This document shows positions 46,540-56,133 of a stretch of 64,000 nucleotides of DNA, piece after piece. The notes under the pieces were generated by a model that was not told the origin of the DNA, did not search any database, and saw only the letters and a list, made by a program, of their open reading frames with translations. The stretch is from Pukyongiella litopenaei (GTDB lineage: Bacteria; Pseudomonadota; Alphaproteobacteria; Rhodobacterales; Rhodobacteraceae), in contig NZ_CP027665.1 in the NCBI RefSeq assembly GCF_003008555.2, positions 3,100,001 to 3,164,000 of the forward strand, read 5' to 3'. Position numbers and translations under genes: made by a program. Numbering within the stretch: position 1 is the first letter of the stretch; the number at the start of each line of letters is the position of its first letter.

Positions 46540-47414
46540 CGCCGCCGCCCGGCATCAAGCGCGCGGTAGAGCCACAGCAGCGCCGTTTGCGCGGCGTGGT
46601 CGGTCCGGTGCCGGCCCAGCCGCCAGCCGGTGGCGCGGCACAGCCGTTCGAGCGCCTCGCGCCGTTCCGCCAGCCGGTCGAGGTAACGCCCGCGCAGGTC
46701 GTCCGCCTTCAGGGTCTCGTGGCGCAATTCTCCGCCGATGCTCTCGAAGACGCTGCGCCCGCGATAGGGAAATTCCGCCTCGGCGGGGTCGAGCAGATGC
46801 AGCAACACGCCGCGCACGCCCCGGTCGGCGGCCTTGGTCAGCGCGGTTTCCACCGGCGCGATATCGCCCAGGAAATCCGACACGAACACCGCCCGCGCAT
46901 GGGGCAGCATGGCGCGGTGTTCCGGCGGGGCGTAGTCTTCGGGCAGGTCGCGCGACAGCATTTCGGTCAGCCGCAGCACCTGCGCGTTGCCGCGTCGCGG
47001 CGGCAGGACGGTGCCGGTCAACCCGACCCGTTCGCCGCCCCGGATCAGCAGGATCGCCAGCGCCAGCGTCAGCAGCCGGGCGCGGTCGATCTTCTCGGGC
47101 AGGGCGTCGTTCGAGGCGAACCGCATCGACGCGCCCCGGTCGCACCACAGCATCACCGACTGCGCGATCTGCAATTCGCGTTCGCGAACGTATTGCGTGT
47201 CGCCCCGCGCCGACCGGCGGTGGTCGATCAGCCGCCGGCTGTCGCCGGGCTGCGCCGGGCGATACTGCCAGAAATCATCGCCCAGACCGGCGCGGCGCCG
47301 GCCATGGTCACCCAGCAGAACGGTGCCGGCCAGGTGCTCAGCCCGCGCCAGCAGCGGCGGCAGGCGGCCGGCTTCGGCCTCGGCCCGTTCCCGCAGGGTG
47401 AGCGCAGATGTCAC
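46536..47414 (-). CDS. DUF58 domain protein
   Basis: The start is GTG 47414, overlapping the moxR stop as GTGA; a longer frame upstream sits inside moxR. The 292-residue product has the DUF58 signature DDFWQYRPAQPGDSRRLIDHRRSARGDTQYVRERE at about 50-85 and a vWA-like fold, with LWCDRGASM and VFVSDFLGD. DUF58 proteins are encoded directly after MoxR ATPases almost everywhere and are thought to be their clients or partners at the membrane. It has no clear membrane segment. Confidence 0.9.
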   Translation of the reverse strand: MTSALTLRERAEAEAGRLPPLLARAEHLAGTVLLGDHGRRRAGLGDDFWQYRPAQPGDSRRLIDHRRSARGDTQYVRERELQIAQSVMLWCDRGASMRFASNDALPEKIDRARLLTLALAILLIRGGERVGLTGTVLPPRRGNAQVLRLTEMLSRDLPEDYAPPEHRAMLPHARAVFVSDFLGDIAPVETALTKAADRGVRGVLLHLLDPAEAEFPYRGRSVFESIGGELRHETLKADDLRGRYLDRLAERREALERLCRATGWRLGRHRTDHAAQTALLWLYRALDAGRRR

Positions 47415-48421
47415 GCGGCCGCCTCGCCGCGCGTGGAAATCGCGGCGGTGGTGGCGTCGATCAGGTCGGCAAGGCTGTCGCCGCGGGCGCGGGCCGAGAA
47501 GTTCAGCGCCATCCGGTGGCTGAGCACCGGGCGCGCCATGTCGATCACATCCTCGGCGCTGGGCGCCAGGCGCCCCTGAAGCAACGCGCGGGCGCGGACC
47601 ATCAGCATCAGCGCCTGCGCGGCGCGCGGTCCAGGCCCCCATGCCACCGTTTCGGCCACGCGCTCGGGGGCGCCGGGGCTGTCGGGGCGCAGGGCGCGCA
47701 CCAGATCCAGAATGGTCTCGACCACGGATGCGCCCACCGGCATCCGCCGCAGCAGCTCCTGCGCGGCCAGCAATTCGTCGCGGCTGAAGACCTGGGTGGC
47801 GGCGTCTTCCTCGGTGCCGGTGGTGGCGATCAGGATGTCGCGTTCGGTGTCGCGGTCGGGATAGGCCACGTCGATCTGCACCAGGAACCGGTCGAGCTGG
47901 GCCTCGGGCAGGGGATAGGTGCCTTCCTGTTCGATCGGGTTCTGGGTGGCCAGCACATGGAACGGCGCGTCCAGCGGCCGGTCGGCGCCCGCCACCGTGA
48001 CGACGCGTTCCTGCATCGCCTGCAACAGCGCCGACTGGGTGCGCGGGCTGGCGCGGTTGATTTCATCGGCCATCAGCAACTGGCAGAAGATCGGCCCCGG
48101 CACGAAACGGAAGGACCGGGTGCCGTCGGTGGCGGTGTCCAGCACCTCGGAGCCCAGGATGTCCGCCGGCATCAGGTCCGGCGTGAACTGGATGCGGTTG
48201 CCCTGCAGGCCCATCACCGTCGACAGGGTTTCGATCAGCCGGGTCTTGCCCAGCCCGGGCAGGCCGATCAGCAGCCCGTGCCCTCCGCACAGCAAGGTGG
48301 CCAGCGTCAGGTCCACGACCCGCTGCTGGCCGATGAAGCGGCGGCCGATCGAACTGCGCGCCTTGACCAGTTTCTGTTCCAGCGCCTCGATTTCGGCGAC
48401 CAGGTCGGCGGGATCGGACAT
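47411..48421 (-). CDS. MoxR-family AAA+ ATPase
   Basis: The protein has 336 residues from ATG 48421, with a short promoter region shared with the divergent DUF1285 gene. It has Walker A LIGLPGLGKTRL, Walker B LLMADEINRASPRTQSALLQAMQE, sensor 1 FHVLATQNPIEQEGTYPLPEAQLDRF and a C-terminal lid. MoxR ATPases act as chaperones for maturation of protein complexes. It leads the four-gene operon moxR-DUF58-DUF4159-membrane protein, all joined by 4-base overlaps. Confidence 0.94.
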   Translation of the reverse strand: MSDPADLVAEIEALEQKLVKARSSIGRRFIGQQRVVDLTLATLLCGGHGLLIGLPGLGKTRLIETLSTVMGLQGNRIQFTPDLMPADILGSEVLDTATDGTRSFRFVPGPIFCQLLMADEINRASPRTQSALLQAMQERVVTVAGADRPLDAPFHVLATQNPIEQEGTYPLPEAQLDRFLVQIDVAYPDRDTERDILIATTGTEEDAATQVFSRDELLAAQELLRRMPVGASVVETILDLVRALRPDSPGAPERVAETVAWGPGPRAAQALMLMVRARALLQGRLAPSAEDVIDMARPVLSHRMALNFSARARGDSLADLIDATTAAISTRGEAAA

Positions 48422-48479
48422 GACTTTCCTTTCATGGCGCGTATAGTCTCGAGGGTGGAGTGTATCGCGCCGGATTGAA

Positions 48480-49079
48480 ATGGCAAAAGCAATGAGCAGA
48501 CAAAATACCGTGACCCCTTCGGCGGATGGCATCGCCGCCGCGGTCCGTGCGGCAAAGACGAAATCCCGCGGTCTGCCGCCGGTGCATCTGTGGAACCCAC
48601 CCTTCTGTGGCGACCTGGACATGCGGATCGCGCGGGACGGGACGTGGTTCTACCTGGGCACGCCGATCGGGCGGAAGGAACTGGTGCGGCTGTTCTCGTC
48701 CGTCCTGAAACGGGAAGACGGCAAGTATTTCCTTGTCACCCCGGTCGAAAAGGTGGGCATCACCGTCGATGACGCCCCGTTCGTGGCCGTCGATTTCGAG
48801 GCCGCCGATGACGGGGCGGACCAGATCCTGACCTTCGAGACCAATGTGGGCGATTTCACCGTCGCCGGGCCGGACAATCCGATTCGCGTCGAACGTGACC
48901 CGGAAACCGGCGAACCGTCGCCCTATGTGCATGTCCGCGCGGGGCTCAAGGCGCTGATCGACCGCAAGAGCTTCTATCGGCTGGTGGATATCGGCGCCCA
49001 TCACGATGGCTGGTTCGGTCTGTGGTCGGGCGGCGCGTTCTTTCCCGTCGCACCGTCCGAAAGCCTCGGACAGGGGTGA
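48480..49079 (+). CDS. DUF1285 domain protein
   Basis: The 199-residue protein (start 48480, or ATG 48492) matches the DUF1285 family, with PPVHLWNPPFCGDLDMRIARDGTWFYLGTPIGRKELVRLFSSVL at about 35-77 and VEKVGITVDDAPFVAVDFE. It has no signal peptide or membrane segment. The function of the family is unknown. It is divergent from moxR, 58 bases apart, an arrangement I associate with this order of bacteria. Confidence 0.87.
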   Translation: MAKAMSRQNTVTPSADGIAAAVRAAKTKSRGLPPVHLWNPPFCGDLDMRIARDGTWFYLGTPIGRKELVRLFSSVLKREDGKYFLVTPVEKVGITVDDAPFVAVDFEAADDGADQILTFETNVGDFTVAGPDNPIRVERDPETGEPSPYVHVRAGLKALIDRKSFYRLVDIGAHHDGWFGLWSGGAFFPVAPSESLGQG

Positions 49080-49086
49080 GCCGCCC

Positions 49087-49115
49087 TTGCATCGCGCGGA
49101 ATGATTCCATATTAC
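49087..49115 (+). promoter_or_regulatory. Promoter of arsR-acr3
   Basis: TTGCAT (49087-49092), exactly 17 bases, TATTAC (49110-49115). A start about 7-8 bases downstream would fall at 49122-49123, on the A of the arsR ATG, so the mRNA may be leaderless; no ribosome-binding site is visible. Confidence 0.55.
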
Positions 49116-49128
49116 ATGAAATATGGAA
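49105..49128. promoter_or_regulatory. ArsR operator over the -10 and start codon
   Basis: A perfect inverted repeat with 9-base arms, TTCCATATT (49105-49113) and AATATGGAA (49120-49128), with a 6-base centre. It covers the -10 and the arsR ATG at 49123, so bound repressor would block initiation directly. Confidence 0.7.
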
Positions 49129-49503
49129 AAGACAGATGCCATCGCCGCCCTTTCGGCCCTCGCGCATGACCTGCGCATCGACATCTTCCGGCGGCTGACC
49201 CGCGCCGGCGACCATGGCATGCCCGCCGGCGAACTGGCCACCGCCATCGGCGCGCGGCCCAACACCGTTTCCAACAACCTCGCCCTGCTCACCGCCGCCG
49301 GTCTGATCCGTTCGCGGCGCGAAGGGCGCTCGATCCGCTATTTCGCCCGCATGGACGGCATGCGCGACCTGCTCGGGTTCCTGATGGAGGACTGCTGCGG
49401 CGGTCGTCCCGAACTGTGCCAGCCCGTGCTCGACCGGCTGGCCTGCGCCACCGACGCCGCAGACCCCACCGAACCCGCCGACCCCGCAACACCGCAACCC
49501 TGA
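49123..49503 (+). CDS. arsR: Arsenic-responsive ArsR-family repressor
   Basis: The 126-residue protein has an ArsR winged helix: [20 protein letters not shown], recognition region [19 protein letters not shown], wing [12 protein letters not shown]. It lacks the classic ELCVCDL helix-3 cysteines but has Cys91-Cys92 and Cys99 near the C-terminus ([13 protein letters not shown]), as in the Acidithiobacillus-type ArsR that binds As(III) there. Cys108 is extra. The last 15 residues are a Pro/Ala/Thr-rich tail. It probably represses itself and the acr3 gene 13 bases downstream. Confidence 0.93.
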   Translation: MEKTDAIAALSALAHDLRIDIFRRLTRAGDHGMPAGELATAIGARPNTVSNNLALLTAAGLIRSRREGRSIRYFARMDGMRDLLGFLMEDCCGGRPELCQPVLDRLACATDAADPTEPADPATPQP

Positions 49504-49516
49504 ACCGGATGATCCG

Positions 49517-50566
49517 ATGACCGACATCACCCCGCCCCGCACCGACAGCATGGGCATCTTCGAACGCTACCTGACCCTCTGGGTCGCCCTCGCGATGATT
49601 GCCGGGATCGCCATCGGCCATGTCGCACCGGGCCTGGTCGAAACCGTGGCCTCGGCCGAGATCGCGTCGATCAACCTCGTCGTCGCGGTGCTGATCTGGG
49701 CCATGGTCTATCCGATGATGGTCGGCGTCGATCTGGGCGCCGTTGCGGGCGTCGCGCGCCAGCCGCGCGGCCTGCTGGTCACGCTGGCGGTGAACTGGCT
49801 GATCAAGCCCTTCACCATGGCGCTGCTGGCGGTGCTGTTCTTCGACCATGTCTTTGCCCCCTGGATCGCGCCGGCGGATGCGCAGCAATATATCGCCGGG
49901 CTGATCCTGCTGGGCGCGGCACCCTGCACCGCGATGGTGTTCGTCTGGTCGCAGCTCACCCGTGGCGATGCCACCTATACGCTTGTGCAGGTCTCGGTGA
50001 ACGACCTGATCATGGTGGTGGCCTTCGCGCCCATCGTGGCCTTCCTGCTCGGTGTGACCGACATCGCGGTGCCGTGGGAAACGCTGGTGCTGGCCACCGT
50101 GCTCTATGTCGCGCTGCCGCTGGCCGCGGGGCTGGTCACCCGCCGCCTGCTGGGCGACCCGGCGGCGATCGACGCCTTTGCGGCCCGGGTCAAGCCGTGG
50201 TCGGTCATCGGCCTCATCGCAACCGTGGCGATCCTGTTCGGCCTGCAGGGCGAGGTGATCCTGAACAAGCCGCTGGTGATCGTGCTGATCGCGGTCCCGA
50301 TCCTGATCCAGAGCTACGGCATCTTCGCGCTGGCCTATGGCGCGGCCTGGGTGCTGAAGGTGCCGCACCGCATCGCCGCCCCCTGTGCGATGATCGGCAC
50401 GTCAAACTTCTTCGAACTGGCCGTCGCAGTCGCGATCAGCCTGTTCGGCCTCAGTTCCGGCGCGGCGCTGGCCACCGTTGTCGGCGTGCTGGTCGAGGTG
50501 CCGGTGATGCTCTCGCTCGTGGCGTTCGCCAACCGGACGCGGTCGCGGTTTCCGCAGGAGGCATGA
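49517..50566 (+). CDS. acr3: Arsenite efflux permease Acr3
   Basis: The 349-residue protein has ten membrane segments of the bile/arsenite/riboflavin transporter superfamily. It starts with [20 protein letters not shown] about eleven residues in, and has the conserved Cys in [21 protein letters not shown] and [15 protein letters not shown]. It exports As(III) using proton exchange. It follows arsR directly. No arsC reductase or arsH is next to it, so only arsenite export is provided locally. Confidence 0.95.
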   Translation: MTDITPPRTDSMGIFERYLTLWVALAMIAGIAIGHVAPGLVETVASAEIASINLVVAVLIWAMVYPMMVGVDLGAVAGVARQPRGLLVTLAVNWLIKPFTMALLAVLFFDHVFAPWIAPADAQQYIAGLILLGAAPCTAMVFVWSQLTRGDATYTLVQVSVNDLIMVVAFAPIVAFLLGVTDIAVPWETLVLATVLYVALPLAAGLVTRRLLGDPAAIDAFAARVKPWSVIGLIATVAILFGLQGEVILNKPLVIVLIAVPILIQSYGIFALAYGAAWVLKVPHRIAAPCAMIGTSNFFELAVAVAISLFGLSSGAALATVVGVLVEVPVMLSLVAFANRTRSRFPQEA

Positions 50567-50610
50567 CCGTTTCGCTTGGACAGGCCCGGTGCAGCGGCTA
50601 ATCTGGACCC

Positions 50611-51375
50611 ATGCCACGTTTTGCCGCCAACCTGTCGCTGCTGTTTTGCGAACTGCCCTATCTCGACCGGTTCGCCGCCGCGGCGCGGGCCGGTTTCGAG
50701 GCGGTCGAGATCCTGTTTCCCTATGACATCGCCGCGCGTGACACCCGCCGCGCGCTGATCGCCAACGGTCTGCAGCTGGTGCTGATCAACGCGCCGCCGC
50801 CCAATTACACCGGGGGTATGCCTGGCTTTGCCGCGCTGCCCGGCGGCGAGGACCGGTTCCGCCATGATATTCGCCGGGTGCTGCGCTATGCCGACGAGTT
50901 GCGCGCGGGGCTGATCCATGTGATGGCGGGGCCGGCGCAGGGCGCGGCGGCGCAGGAGACACTTGTCGCCAACCTGCAATGGGCCGCCGATCATGCGCCC
51001 GGTCAGCGGTTCACCATCGAACCGCTCAACGATACCGACCAGCCGGGCTATTTCCTCAACGACTACGCGCTGGCGGCCGAGGTGCTGGCGGCGGTGGACC
51101 GGCCCAATGTCGGGCTGCAATACGACGCCTATCACGCGCAGATGATCCATGGCGATGCGGCCGGGATCTGGGACCGCTACGGGGCAGGGGCCTTTCACGT
51201 CCAGATCGGCGCCGCGCCGGATCGCAGCGAACCGGGGCGCGGCCCGGGTCACGGACCGGTGGATTTCGCGGCGCTGTTCGCCGCGATCGACGCCAGCGGG
51301 TATGCGGGCTGGGTCAGCGCGGAATACACGCCCAGCACCCGGCGCACCGAGGACAGTCTCGGCTGGCTGACGTGA
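50611..51375 (+). CDS. hyi: Hydroxypyruvate isomerase-family TIM barrel
   Basis: This 254-residue protein has the xylose-isomerase-like TIM barrel and starts MPRFAANLSLLFCELPYLDRFAAAARAGFEAVEILFPYD, the typical Hyi opening. Metal/catalytic parts include FTIEPLNDTDQPGYFLND (Glu), GLQYDAYHAQMIHGD (Asp, His), FHVQIG and WVSAEYTP (Glu). Hyi interconverts hydroxypyruvate and tartronate semialdehyde; related enzymes act on other keto sugars such as 2-oxo-tetronate phosphates. No glyoxylate carboligase genes are adjacent, so the physiological substrate is open. Confidence 0.88.
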   Translation: MPRFAANLSLLFCELPYLDRFAAAARAGFEAVEILFPYDIAARDTRRALIANGLQLVLINAPPPNYTGGMPGFAALPGGEDRFRHDIRRVLRYADELRAGLIHVMAGPAQGAAAQETLVANLQWAADHAPGQRFTIEPLNDTDQPGYFLNDYALAAEVLAAVDRPNVGLQYDAYHAQMIHGDAAGIWDRYGAGAFHVQIGAAPDRSEPGRGPGHGPVDFAALFAAIDASGYAGWVSAEYTPSTRRTEDSLGWLT

Positions 51376-51415
51376 TCCGCCCGCGCTGACCGGAACGCAG
51401 TTGGGCCGGACGGGA

Positions 51416-52213
51416 TCAGGCGGTGGCGCTGTGGGCGCCGTCGGCCAGCGAGCGGACGAACTCCAGCACGTCGGCGGCAGGCTGGTCCTGGGCGATGCGG
51501 CTGACAATGGCCGATCCGACGACGGCGCCATCGGCGACACCGGCGATGGCGCGGGCCTTTTCGGGCGTGCTGATGCCGAACCCCACGACCACCGGCAGGT
51601 CGGTCCCGGCCTTGATCCGCGCCACCTCTGGGGCGACATCGGCCGCCTGCGCCTCGGTCGAGCCGGTAATGCCCGTGATCGAGACATAATAGACGAAGCC
51701 CGAGGTGTTCTGCAGCACGCGCGGCAGGCGGGCATCGTCGGTGGTGGGCGTCGCGAGGCGGATGAAATTCAGCCCCGCCTTCTGCGCGGGCAGGCACAGT
51801 TCCCCGTCTTCCTCCGGCGGCAGGTCGACGACGATCAGCCCGTCGATACCGGCCTCGGATGCCTCGGCCAGGAACCGGTCGACCCCGCGGCTGTAGATCG
51901 GGTTGTAATAACCCATCATCACGATCGGCGTGGTGTCGTCGTTTTCGCGGAAGGCGGCGACCAGCGCCAGCGTGCGGTCGAGGGTCATGCCGGCCTCGAG
52001 CGCCCGCTGGCCGGCGGCCTGGATCGTCGGGCCGTCCGCCATCGGGTCGGTAAAGGGCAGCCCCAGTTCGATCACGTCCACCCCCGCGCCGGGCAGGCCG
52101 CGCACGATCTCGAGCGAGCGGTCGAAATCCGGATCGCCGGCCATGACATAGGCGACGAATGCCTTCTTGTCGCGGGCTGCGAGGTCGGCGAACTTGGCGT
52201 CGATACGGGTCAT
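51416..52213 (-). CDS. trpA: Tryptophan synthase alpha chain
   Basis: The protein has 265 residues from ATG 52213. It cleaves indole-3-glycerol phosphate to indole, passed to TrpB. Signatures: [36 protein letters not shown] (Glu and Asp catalytic residues), [29 protein letters not shown] and VGFGISTPE. trpB and trpF are not in the window. It is divergent from ychF. Confidence 0.97.
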   Translation of the reverse strand: MTRIDAKFADLAARDKKAFVAYVMAGDPDFDRSLEIVRGLPGAGVDVIELGLPFTDPMADGPTIQAAGQRALEAGMTLDRTLALVAAFRENDDTTPIVMMGYYNPIYSRGVDRFLAEASEAGIDGLIVVDLPPEEDGELCLPAQKAGLNFIRLATPTTDDARLPRVLQNTSGFVYYVSITGITGSTEAQAADVAPEVARIKAGTDLPVVVGFGISTPEKARAIAGVADGAVVGSAIVSRIAQDQPAADVLEFVRSLADGAHSATA

Positions 52214-52327
52214 GGGGCGTCCTTTTTCCTTGTCCGCACCGATGTGACGAATGCGCGCGGGAAAATCAATGGGCTCTGCGCCCGGGCGGTTCGGACCGGC
52301 CGGGAAACGCGCGCGCGACGCCGCCCC

Positions 52328-52356
52328 TTGCCCCAGCGCGGGCCAGACCGTAGAAG
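52328..52356 (+). promoter_or_regulatory. Candidate sigma-70 promoter for ychF
   Basis: TTGCCC (52328-52333), 17 bases, TAGAAG (52351-52356), about 45 bases before the ychF ATG. The rest of the 188-base gap shows a GC-rich stretch with no other clear signal. Confidence 0.45.
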
Positions 52357-52401
52357 CGGCGCGGATTTCACGCAACGCGCAGGCAACGGAGGCCACGGGC
52401 C

Positions 52402-53499
52402 ATGGGTTTCAGGATGGGGATCGTCGGGCTTCCCAATGTGGGCAAATCGACCCTTTTCAACGCGCTGACACGCACCGCCGCTGCGCAGGCGGCCAACTTT
52501 CCCTTCTGCACCATCGAGCCCAATGTGGGCGAGGTCGGGGTGCCCGACGCGCGGCTGGACAGACTGGCCGCCATCGCCGGGTCGCGCCAGATCATCCCGA
52601 CCCGGATGACCTTTGTCGATATCGCCGGGCTGGTCAAAGGCGCGTCCAAGGGCGAAGGGCTGGGCAACCAGTTCCTGGCCAATATCCGCGAGGTCGACGC
52701 AATCGCCCATGTGCTGCGCTGTTTCGAGGATGGCGACGTCACCCATGTCGAAGGCCGGATCGACCCGGTGGCCGATGCCGAGACCATCGAGACCGAGTTG
52801 ATGCTGGCCGACCTGGAGAGCATCGAGAAACGCCGCGCCGGGCTGGTGCGCAAGCTCAAGGGCAACGACAAGGACGCCGTGCAGCAGGACCGGCTGCTCG
52901 CCGCCGCGCAGGCGATGCTCGAAGACGGCAGGCCCGCGCGGCTGGTCGAGGTCGATGCCGAGGACGCCCGCGCCTGGAAACTGCTGCAACTGCTCACCAC
53001 CAAGCCGGTGCTCTATGTCTGCAACGTGGCCGAGGACGAGGCCGCGGCCGGCAACGCCCATACCGGGGCGGTGGCCGCGATGGCCGCCGAACAGGGCAAC
53101 GCGCATGTGATCATCTCGGCCCGGATCGAGGAGGAAATCAGCCAGCTGGAACCGGACGAGGCGGCGATGTTCCTCGAAGAGATGGGCCTGCACGAGGCGG
53201 GGCTGGACCGGCTGATCCGCGCGGGCTACGACCTGCTGCACCTGGAAACCTATTTCACCGTCGGCCCCAAGGAGGCCCGCGCCTGGACCATCCGCCAGGG
53301 CACGCAGGCGCCGCAGGCCGCGGGCGTGATCCACGGCGATTTCGAAAAGGGGTTCATCCGCGCCGAAACCATCGCCTATGACGATTTCGTCGAATGCGGC
53401 GGCGAACAGGGTGCCAAGGAAGCAGGCAAGATGCGGGCCGAGGGCAAGAGCTATGTCGTCAAGGATGGCGACGTGATGCATTTCCTGTTCAACACCTGA
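52402..53499 (+). CDS. ychF: Ribosome-associated GTPase/ATPase YchF
   Basis: The 365-residue protein of the Obg-related family starts [22 protein letters not shown] (P loop), then [32 protein letters not shown] (G3) and a C-terminal TGS domain ending [13 protein letters not shown]. Its G4-like site is non-canonical, matching the ATP preference of YchF. It binds ribosomes and affects stress responses. The length matches the usual 363-366. Confidence 0.97.
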   Translation: MGFRMGIVGLPNVGKSTLFNALTRTAAAQAANFPFCTIEPNVGEVGVPDARLDRLAAIAGSRQIIPTRMTFVDIAGLVKGASKGEGLGNQFLANIREVDAIAHVLRCFEDGDVTHVEGRIDPVADAETIETELMLADLESIEKRRAGLVRKLKGNDKDAVQQDRLLAAAQAMLEDGRPARLVEVDAEDARAWKLLQLLTTKPVLYVCNVAEDEAAAGNAHTGAVAAMAAEQGNAHVIISARIEEEISQLEPDEAAMFLEEMGLHEAGLDRLIRAGYDLLHLETYFTVGPKEARAWTIRQGTQAPQAAGVIHGDFEKGFIRAETIAYDDFVECGGEQGAKEAGKMRAEGKSYVVKDGDVMHFLFNT

Positions 53500-53536
53500 C
53501 CGTCACCGGGCGCGGGCCACGGCCCGGATGCCGGGG

Positions 53537-54397
53537 TCACAGCCGCACCCGGTGTTCGGGCTGTCCGCGCGCGATGCCCGGTGCGGCAAAGGTCATGCCG
53601 TTGGCCGGATGGGCCGCCAGCGTGCTGCGCCGCATCCCCTGCGTGGCCGAGGTGCAGTAGAGCGTGGTCAGGTCCGGCCCGCCAAAGGCCGGGCACGAGG
53701 TCTGCAAGGCGTCGAAACGCACCGCGCGCAGGAATGTCCCGTCGGGCGCATAGCAGGCAACCCGCAACGCGCCCCATTGCGCCAGCCACAGGTTGCCATC
53801 GGCATCCATCACCGCCCCGTCCGGGTTCAGCCCCTGCTCCGTATGGTCGAGATAGACCTCCGGGTCACCCAGCGGCCACCCGGTTTCGGGCTCCAGCGCC
53901 TGCCGCATCACCTGTCGCGTGATGGTGTCGCTGAAACAGGCATGGCTGCGGTCGGGGCTGAAACAGATCGAGTTGGCGACGGTGATCGGTGAATACAGCC
54001 GGCGCAATTCGCCCCGGTAGAGGCGATAGATCGCCCCGGCCCCGGGTTCCGCGTTCTTGCCCATGGTGCCGATCCAGAACCCGCCCCAGGGATCCGCGCG
54101 CCCGTCATTGGACCGGGTCACCGGGTTGTCCGCCTCGAGCGTAATCACGTCGCGGCGGGTGCCGCTGACCAGATCGAAGGTGAACAGCGCCGTTTCCGAT
54201 GCGATCAGCAGCCGGTCGCGGTCGATCCAGCCCGCGGCCGAAACGCATTCGCCGAACCGCCAGTCCCGGGTGTCGTCGCCTTTCCGGCTCAGCAACCGTT
54301 TGCCGAGGATGTCGAACCAGAACAGTTGCTGCCGCACCGGGTGCCAGAGCGGGCCTTCGCCCAGCTTGCACGGGCGGCTGTCAAAGATTGCGCTCAT
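53537..54397 (-). CDS. SMP-30/gluconolactonase family lactonase
   Basis: The 286-residue six-blade propeller has metal ligands of the SMP-30 family: Glu14 in [10 protein letters not shown], Asn/Asp in [36 protein letters not shown] and [20 protein letters not shown]. It hydrolyses sugar-acid lactones. In this operon with dgoA and dgoK it most likely opens galactono- or a similar sugar lactone. Its ATG overlaps the dgoA stop (ATGA). Confidence 0.92.
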   Translation of the reverse strand: MSAIFDSRPCKLGEGPLWHPVRQQLFWFDILGKRLLSRKGDDTRDWRFGECVSAAGWIDRDRLLIASETALFTFDLVSGTRRDVITLEADNPVTRSNDGRADPWGGFWIGTMGKNAEPGAGAIYRLYRGELRRLYSPITVANSICFSPDRSHACFSDTITRQVMRQALEPETGWPLGDPEVYLDHTEQGLNPDGAVMDADGNLWLAQWGALRVACYAPDGTFLRAVRFDALQTSCPAFGGPDLTTLYCTSATQGMRRSTLAAHPANGMTFAAPGIARGQPEHRVRL

Positions 54398-55002
54398 CGG
54401 TTCGCGGCCGCGTCATAGGCGGTCACGATTGCGGTGGCGCGGGCGGCGATATCGGCGGCCGACATGCCCGGCCCGTAAAGGGCCGCGCCGATGCCGAAAC
54501 CGTCCGCGCCGGCCTCGAGCCATCGGGCGAAGTTATCTGGTCCGGCGCCGCCAACGGCATAGACCCGCGTGCCCGTGGGCAGCACGGCGCGGAGCGCGCG
54601 CAGCCCGTCTGGGCCCGCAAATGTGCCGGGAAACAGTTTCAGCCCGTCCGCCCCGGCCCGCAGCGCGGCGAAGGCTTCGGTCGGTGTGAACACGCCCGGC
54701 CAGCTTTGCAGCCCCAGCGCCTTGCTGCGCCCGATCACCTCGGGATTGCAGTCGGGGGATACGATCAGCCGCCCGCCCGCATCGGCCACGGCCTGCACGT
54801 CCCGAGGCGTCAGCACGGTGCCGGCCCCGATCAGCGCCCGGTCGCCAAAGGCCCCGGCCATGATCGCGATGCTGTCCAGAGGGTCGGGGGAATTCAGCGG
54901 CACCTCGATCACGTCGATCCCGGCGCCGATCAGCGCGGCGGCGGCGGGTTCGGCCTCGGCGGGCGTGATCCCGCGCAGGATCGCGATCAGCGGGCGGCTC
55001 AT
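54394..55002 (-). CDS. dgoA: 2-dehydro-3-deoxy-6-phosphogalactonate aldolase
   Basis: The 202-residue class I aldolase has [13 protein letters not shown] at the start, [12 protein letters not shown] (Glu33), [23 protein letters not shown] and the Schiff-base lysine Lys122 in [17 protein letters not shown] and the pairing with dgoK mark it as the galactonate (KDPGal) rather than the gluconate (KDPG) enzyme. It yields pyruvate and glyceraldehyde-3-phosphate. ATGA overlaps join it to both neighbours. Confidence 0.93.
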   Translation of the reverse strand: MSRPLIAILRGITPAEAEPAAAALIGAGIDVIEVPLNSPDPLDSIAIMAGAFGDRALIGAGTVLTPRDVQAVADAGGRLIVSPDCNPEVIGRSKALGLQSWPGVFTPTEAFAALRAGADGLKLFPGTFAGPDGLRALRAVLPTGTRVYAVGGAGPDNFARWLEAGADGFGIGAALYGPGMSAADIAARATAIVTAYDAAANR

Positions 55003-55910
55003 CGCGGTGCCTCCACCATCAGGCGACGCGCCGCGACCAGGCCCGCTAGCGTCGCTCTGGCGGCGTCGGCCTGCGTGACCGGAACACCCTGCGCCTGCAA
55101 CCCGGCCACATAGGGCTGCGCGGGTCCGCGATCCCCGATCACGGCAATCTGCTGGCCCAGCCAGTAGGGCCGGGCCGCCGCCAGTTCGGCGCCGGTCAGC
55201 AGTCCCGACAGGCGCGCGCGCGCCGTTTCGGGCCGCTGGCCATCGAGCAGGTCGCTGGCCCGCAGCGAAAACAGCTGTGCCGCGATCCGTTCGGGGTGGC
55301 TCATCGCATCGCCCAGCGCCCCGGCAAAGGCCGCGTCGTCCCAGCCGGTTTCGCCGACCGAATGGCGCAGGACCGAATGCCGGCCCAGCAGCGCGAATAT
55401 CTCGCCGGTCATGAAGGTGCGGAAACTGACCACTTCACCCGCGCTGACCTGAACCCATTTGGTATGGGTGCCGGGCAGGCAGATCACCCCGTCCCAGTTC
55501 GGGTTCAGAGACAGGAAACCGGCGATCTGGGTTTCCTCGCCGCGCATCACGTCGGGCGGGGAGGCCTGTTTCAGGCCCGGGATCACCCGCACCAACAGGC
55601 GCCCGTCGCCATCGGCCACCGCCGTCGCGTCAGCACCGAGCGGGGGGCAGGGGACGGCGCGATAGGGCGCCTCGACCCAGCCCTGCCGCGCGCCGACCAT
55701 GCCGCAGGCGAGCACGTCGGTGATGCCGTCGCCCAGCCAGTCCGCCACCAGCGCATTCAGCGCCGGGCCAAAGTCGCCCCGGGCCAACGATCCGCCGCCG
55801 GCATCGCTTTCGGCCCGGTCCAGAACCGTGTCGCCCCGCATCGCCCAGGCCCGCAGGCGGCTGCTGCCCCAGTCCACCGCGATCCAGCCGGCCTGCACCC
55901 TGTCCGTCAT
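54999..55910 (-). CDS. dgoK: 2-dehydro-3-deoxygalactonokinase
   Basis: I place the start at ATG 55910 (303 residues, [22 protein letters not shown]), which matches the family opening; ATGs at 55937 and 55955 would add 9 or 15 residues. The family has an actin-like ATPase fold: AVDWGSS phosphate loop, [35 protein letters not shown] and MTGEIFALL. It phosphorylates 2-keto-3-deoxygalactonate for the aldolase encoded next. It is the first gene of the three-gene operon. Confidence 0.93.
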   Translation of the reverse strand: MTDRVQAGWIAVDWGSSRLRAWAMRGDTVLDRAESDAGGGSLARGDFGPALNALVADWLGDGITDVLACGMVGARQGWVEAPYRAVPCPPLGADATAVADGDGRLLVRVIPGLKQASPPDVMRGEETQIAGFLSLNPNWDGVICLPGTHTKWVQVSAGEVVSFRTFMTGEIFALLGRHSVLRHSVGETGWDDAAFAGALGDAMSHPERIAAQLFSLRASDLLDGQRPETARARLSGLLTGAELAAARPYWLGQQIAVIGDRGPAQPYVAGLQAQGVPVTQADAARATLAGLVAARRLMVEAPR

Positions 55911-56095
55911 ATCCGCGCTTTGCTCCGTTGCCACCATGCCGCTGGCTTCGACCATGCACGCCCCGGTCGCCAGCGTCGAGTCGTCCGATGCCGGAAACTT
56001 GCGCCGGACCGGCCAGGGCCGCACGGAATGCTCGGTCCGGCAGAGGCGCTCACAACAGGTCTGGAAATCTGCGTCCGACTTTGCTAGATGCGCAC

Positions 56096-56111
56096 ATGTT
56101 AGCGTTAACAT
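56096..56111. promoter_or_regulatory. LacI/GalR-type operator between dgoK and gap
   Basis: ATGTTAGCGTTAACAT is a dyad with perfect 6-base arms around GCGT, matching the sugar-responsive LacI-family pattern (the E. coli GntR site is of the form ATGTTACCGATAACAT). It lies 23 bases before the gap ATG, in the 223-base gap shared with dgoK. No LacI-family gene is in the window. Confidence 0.65.
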
Positions 56112-56133
56112 CGCAAAGGGCGGAGAGGCGGAC

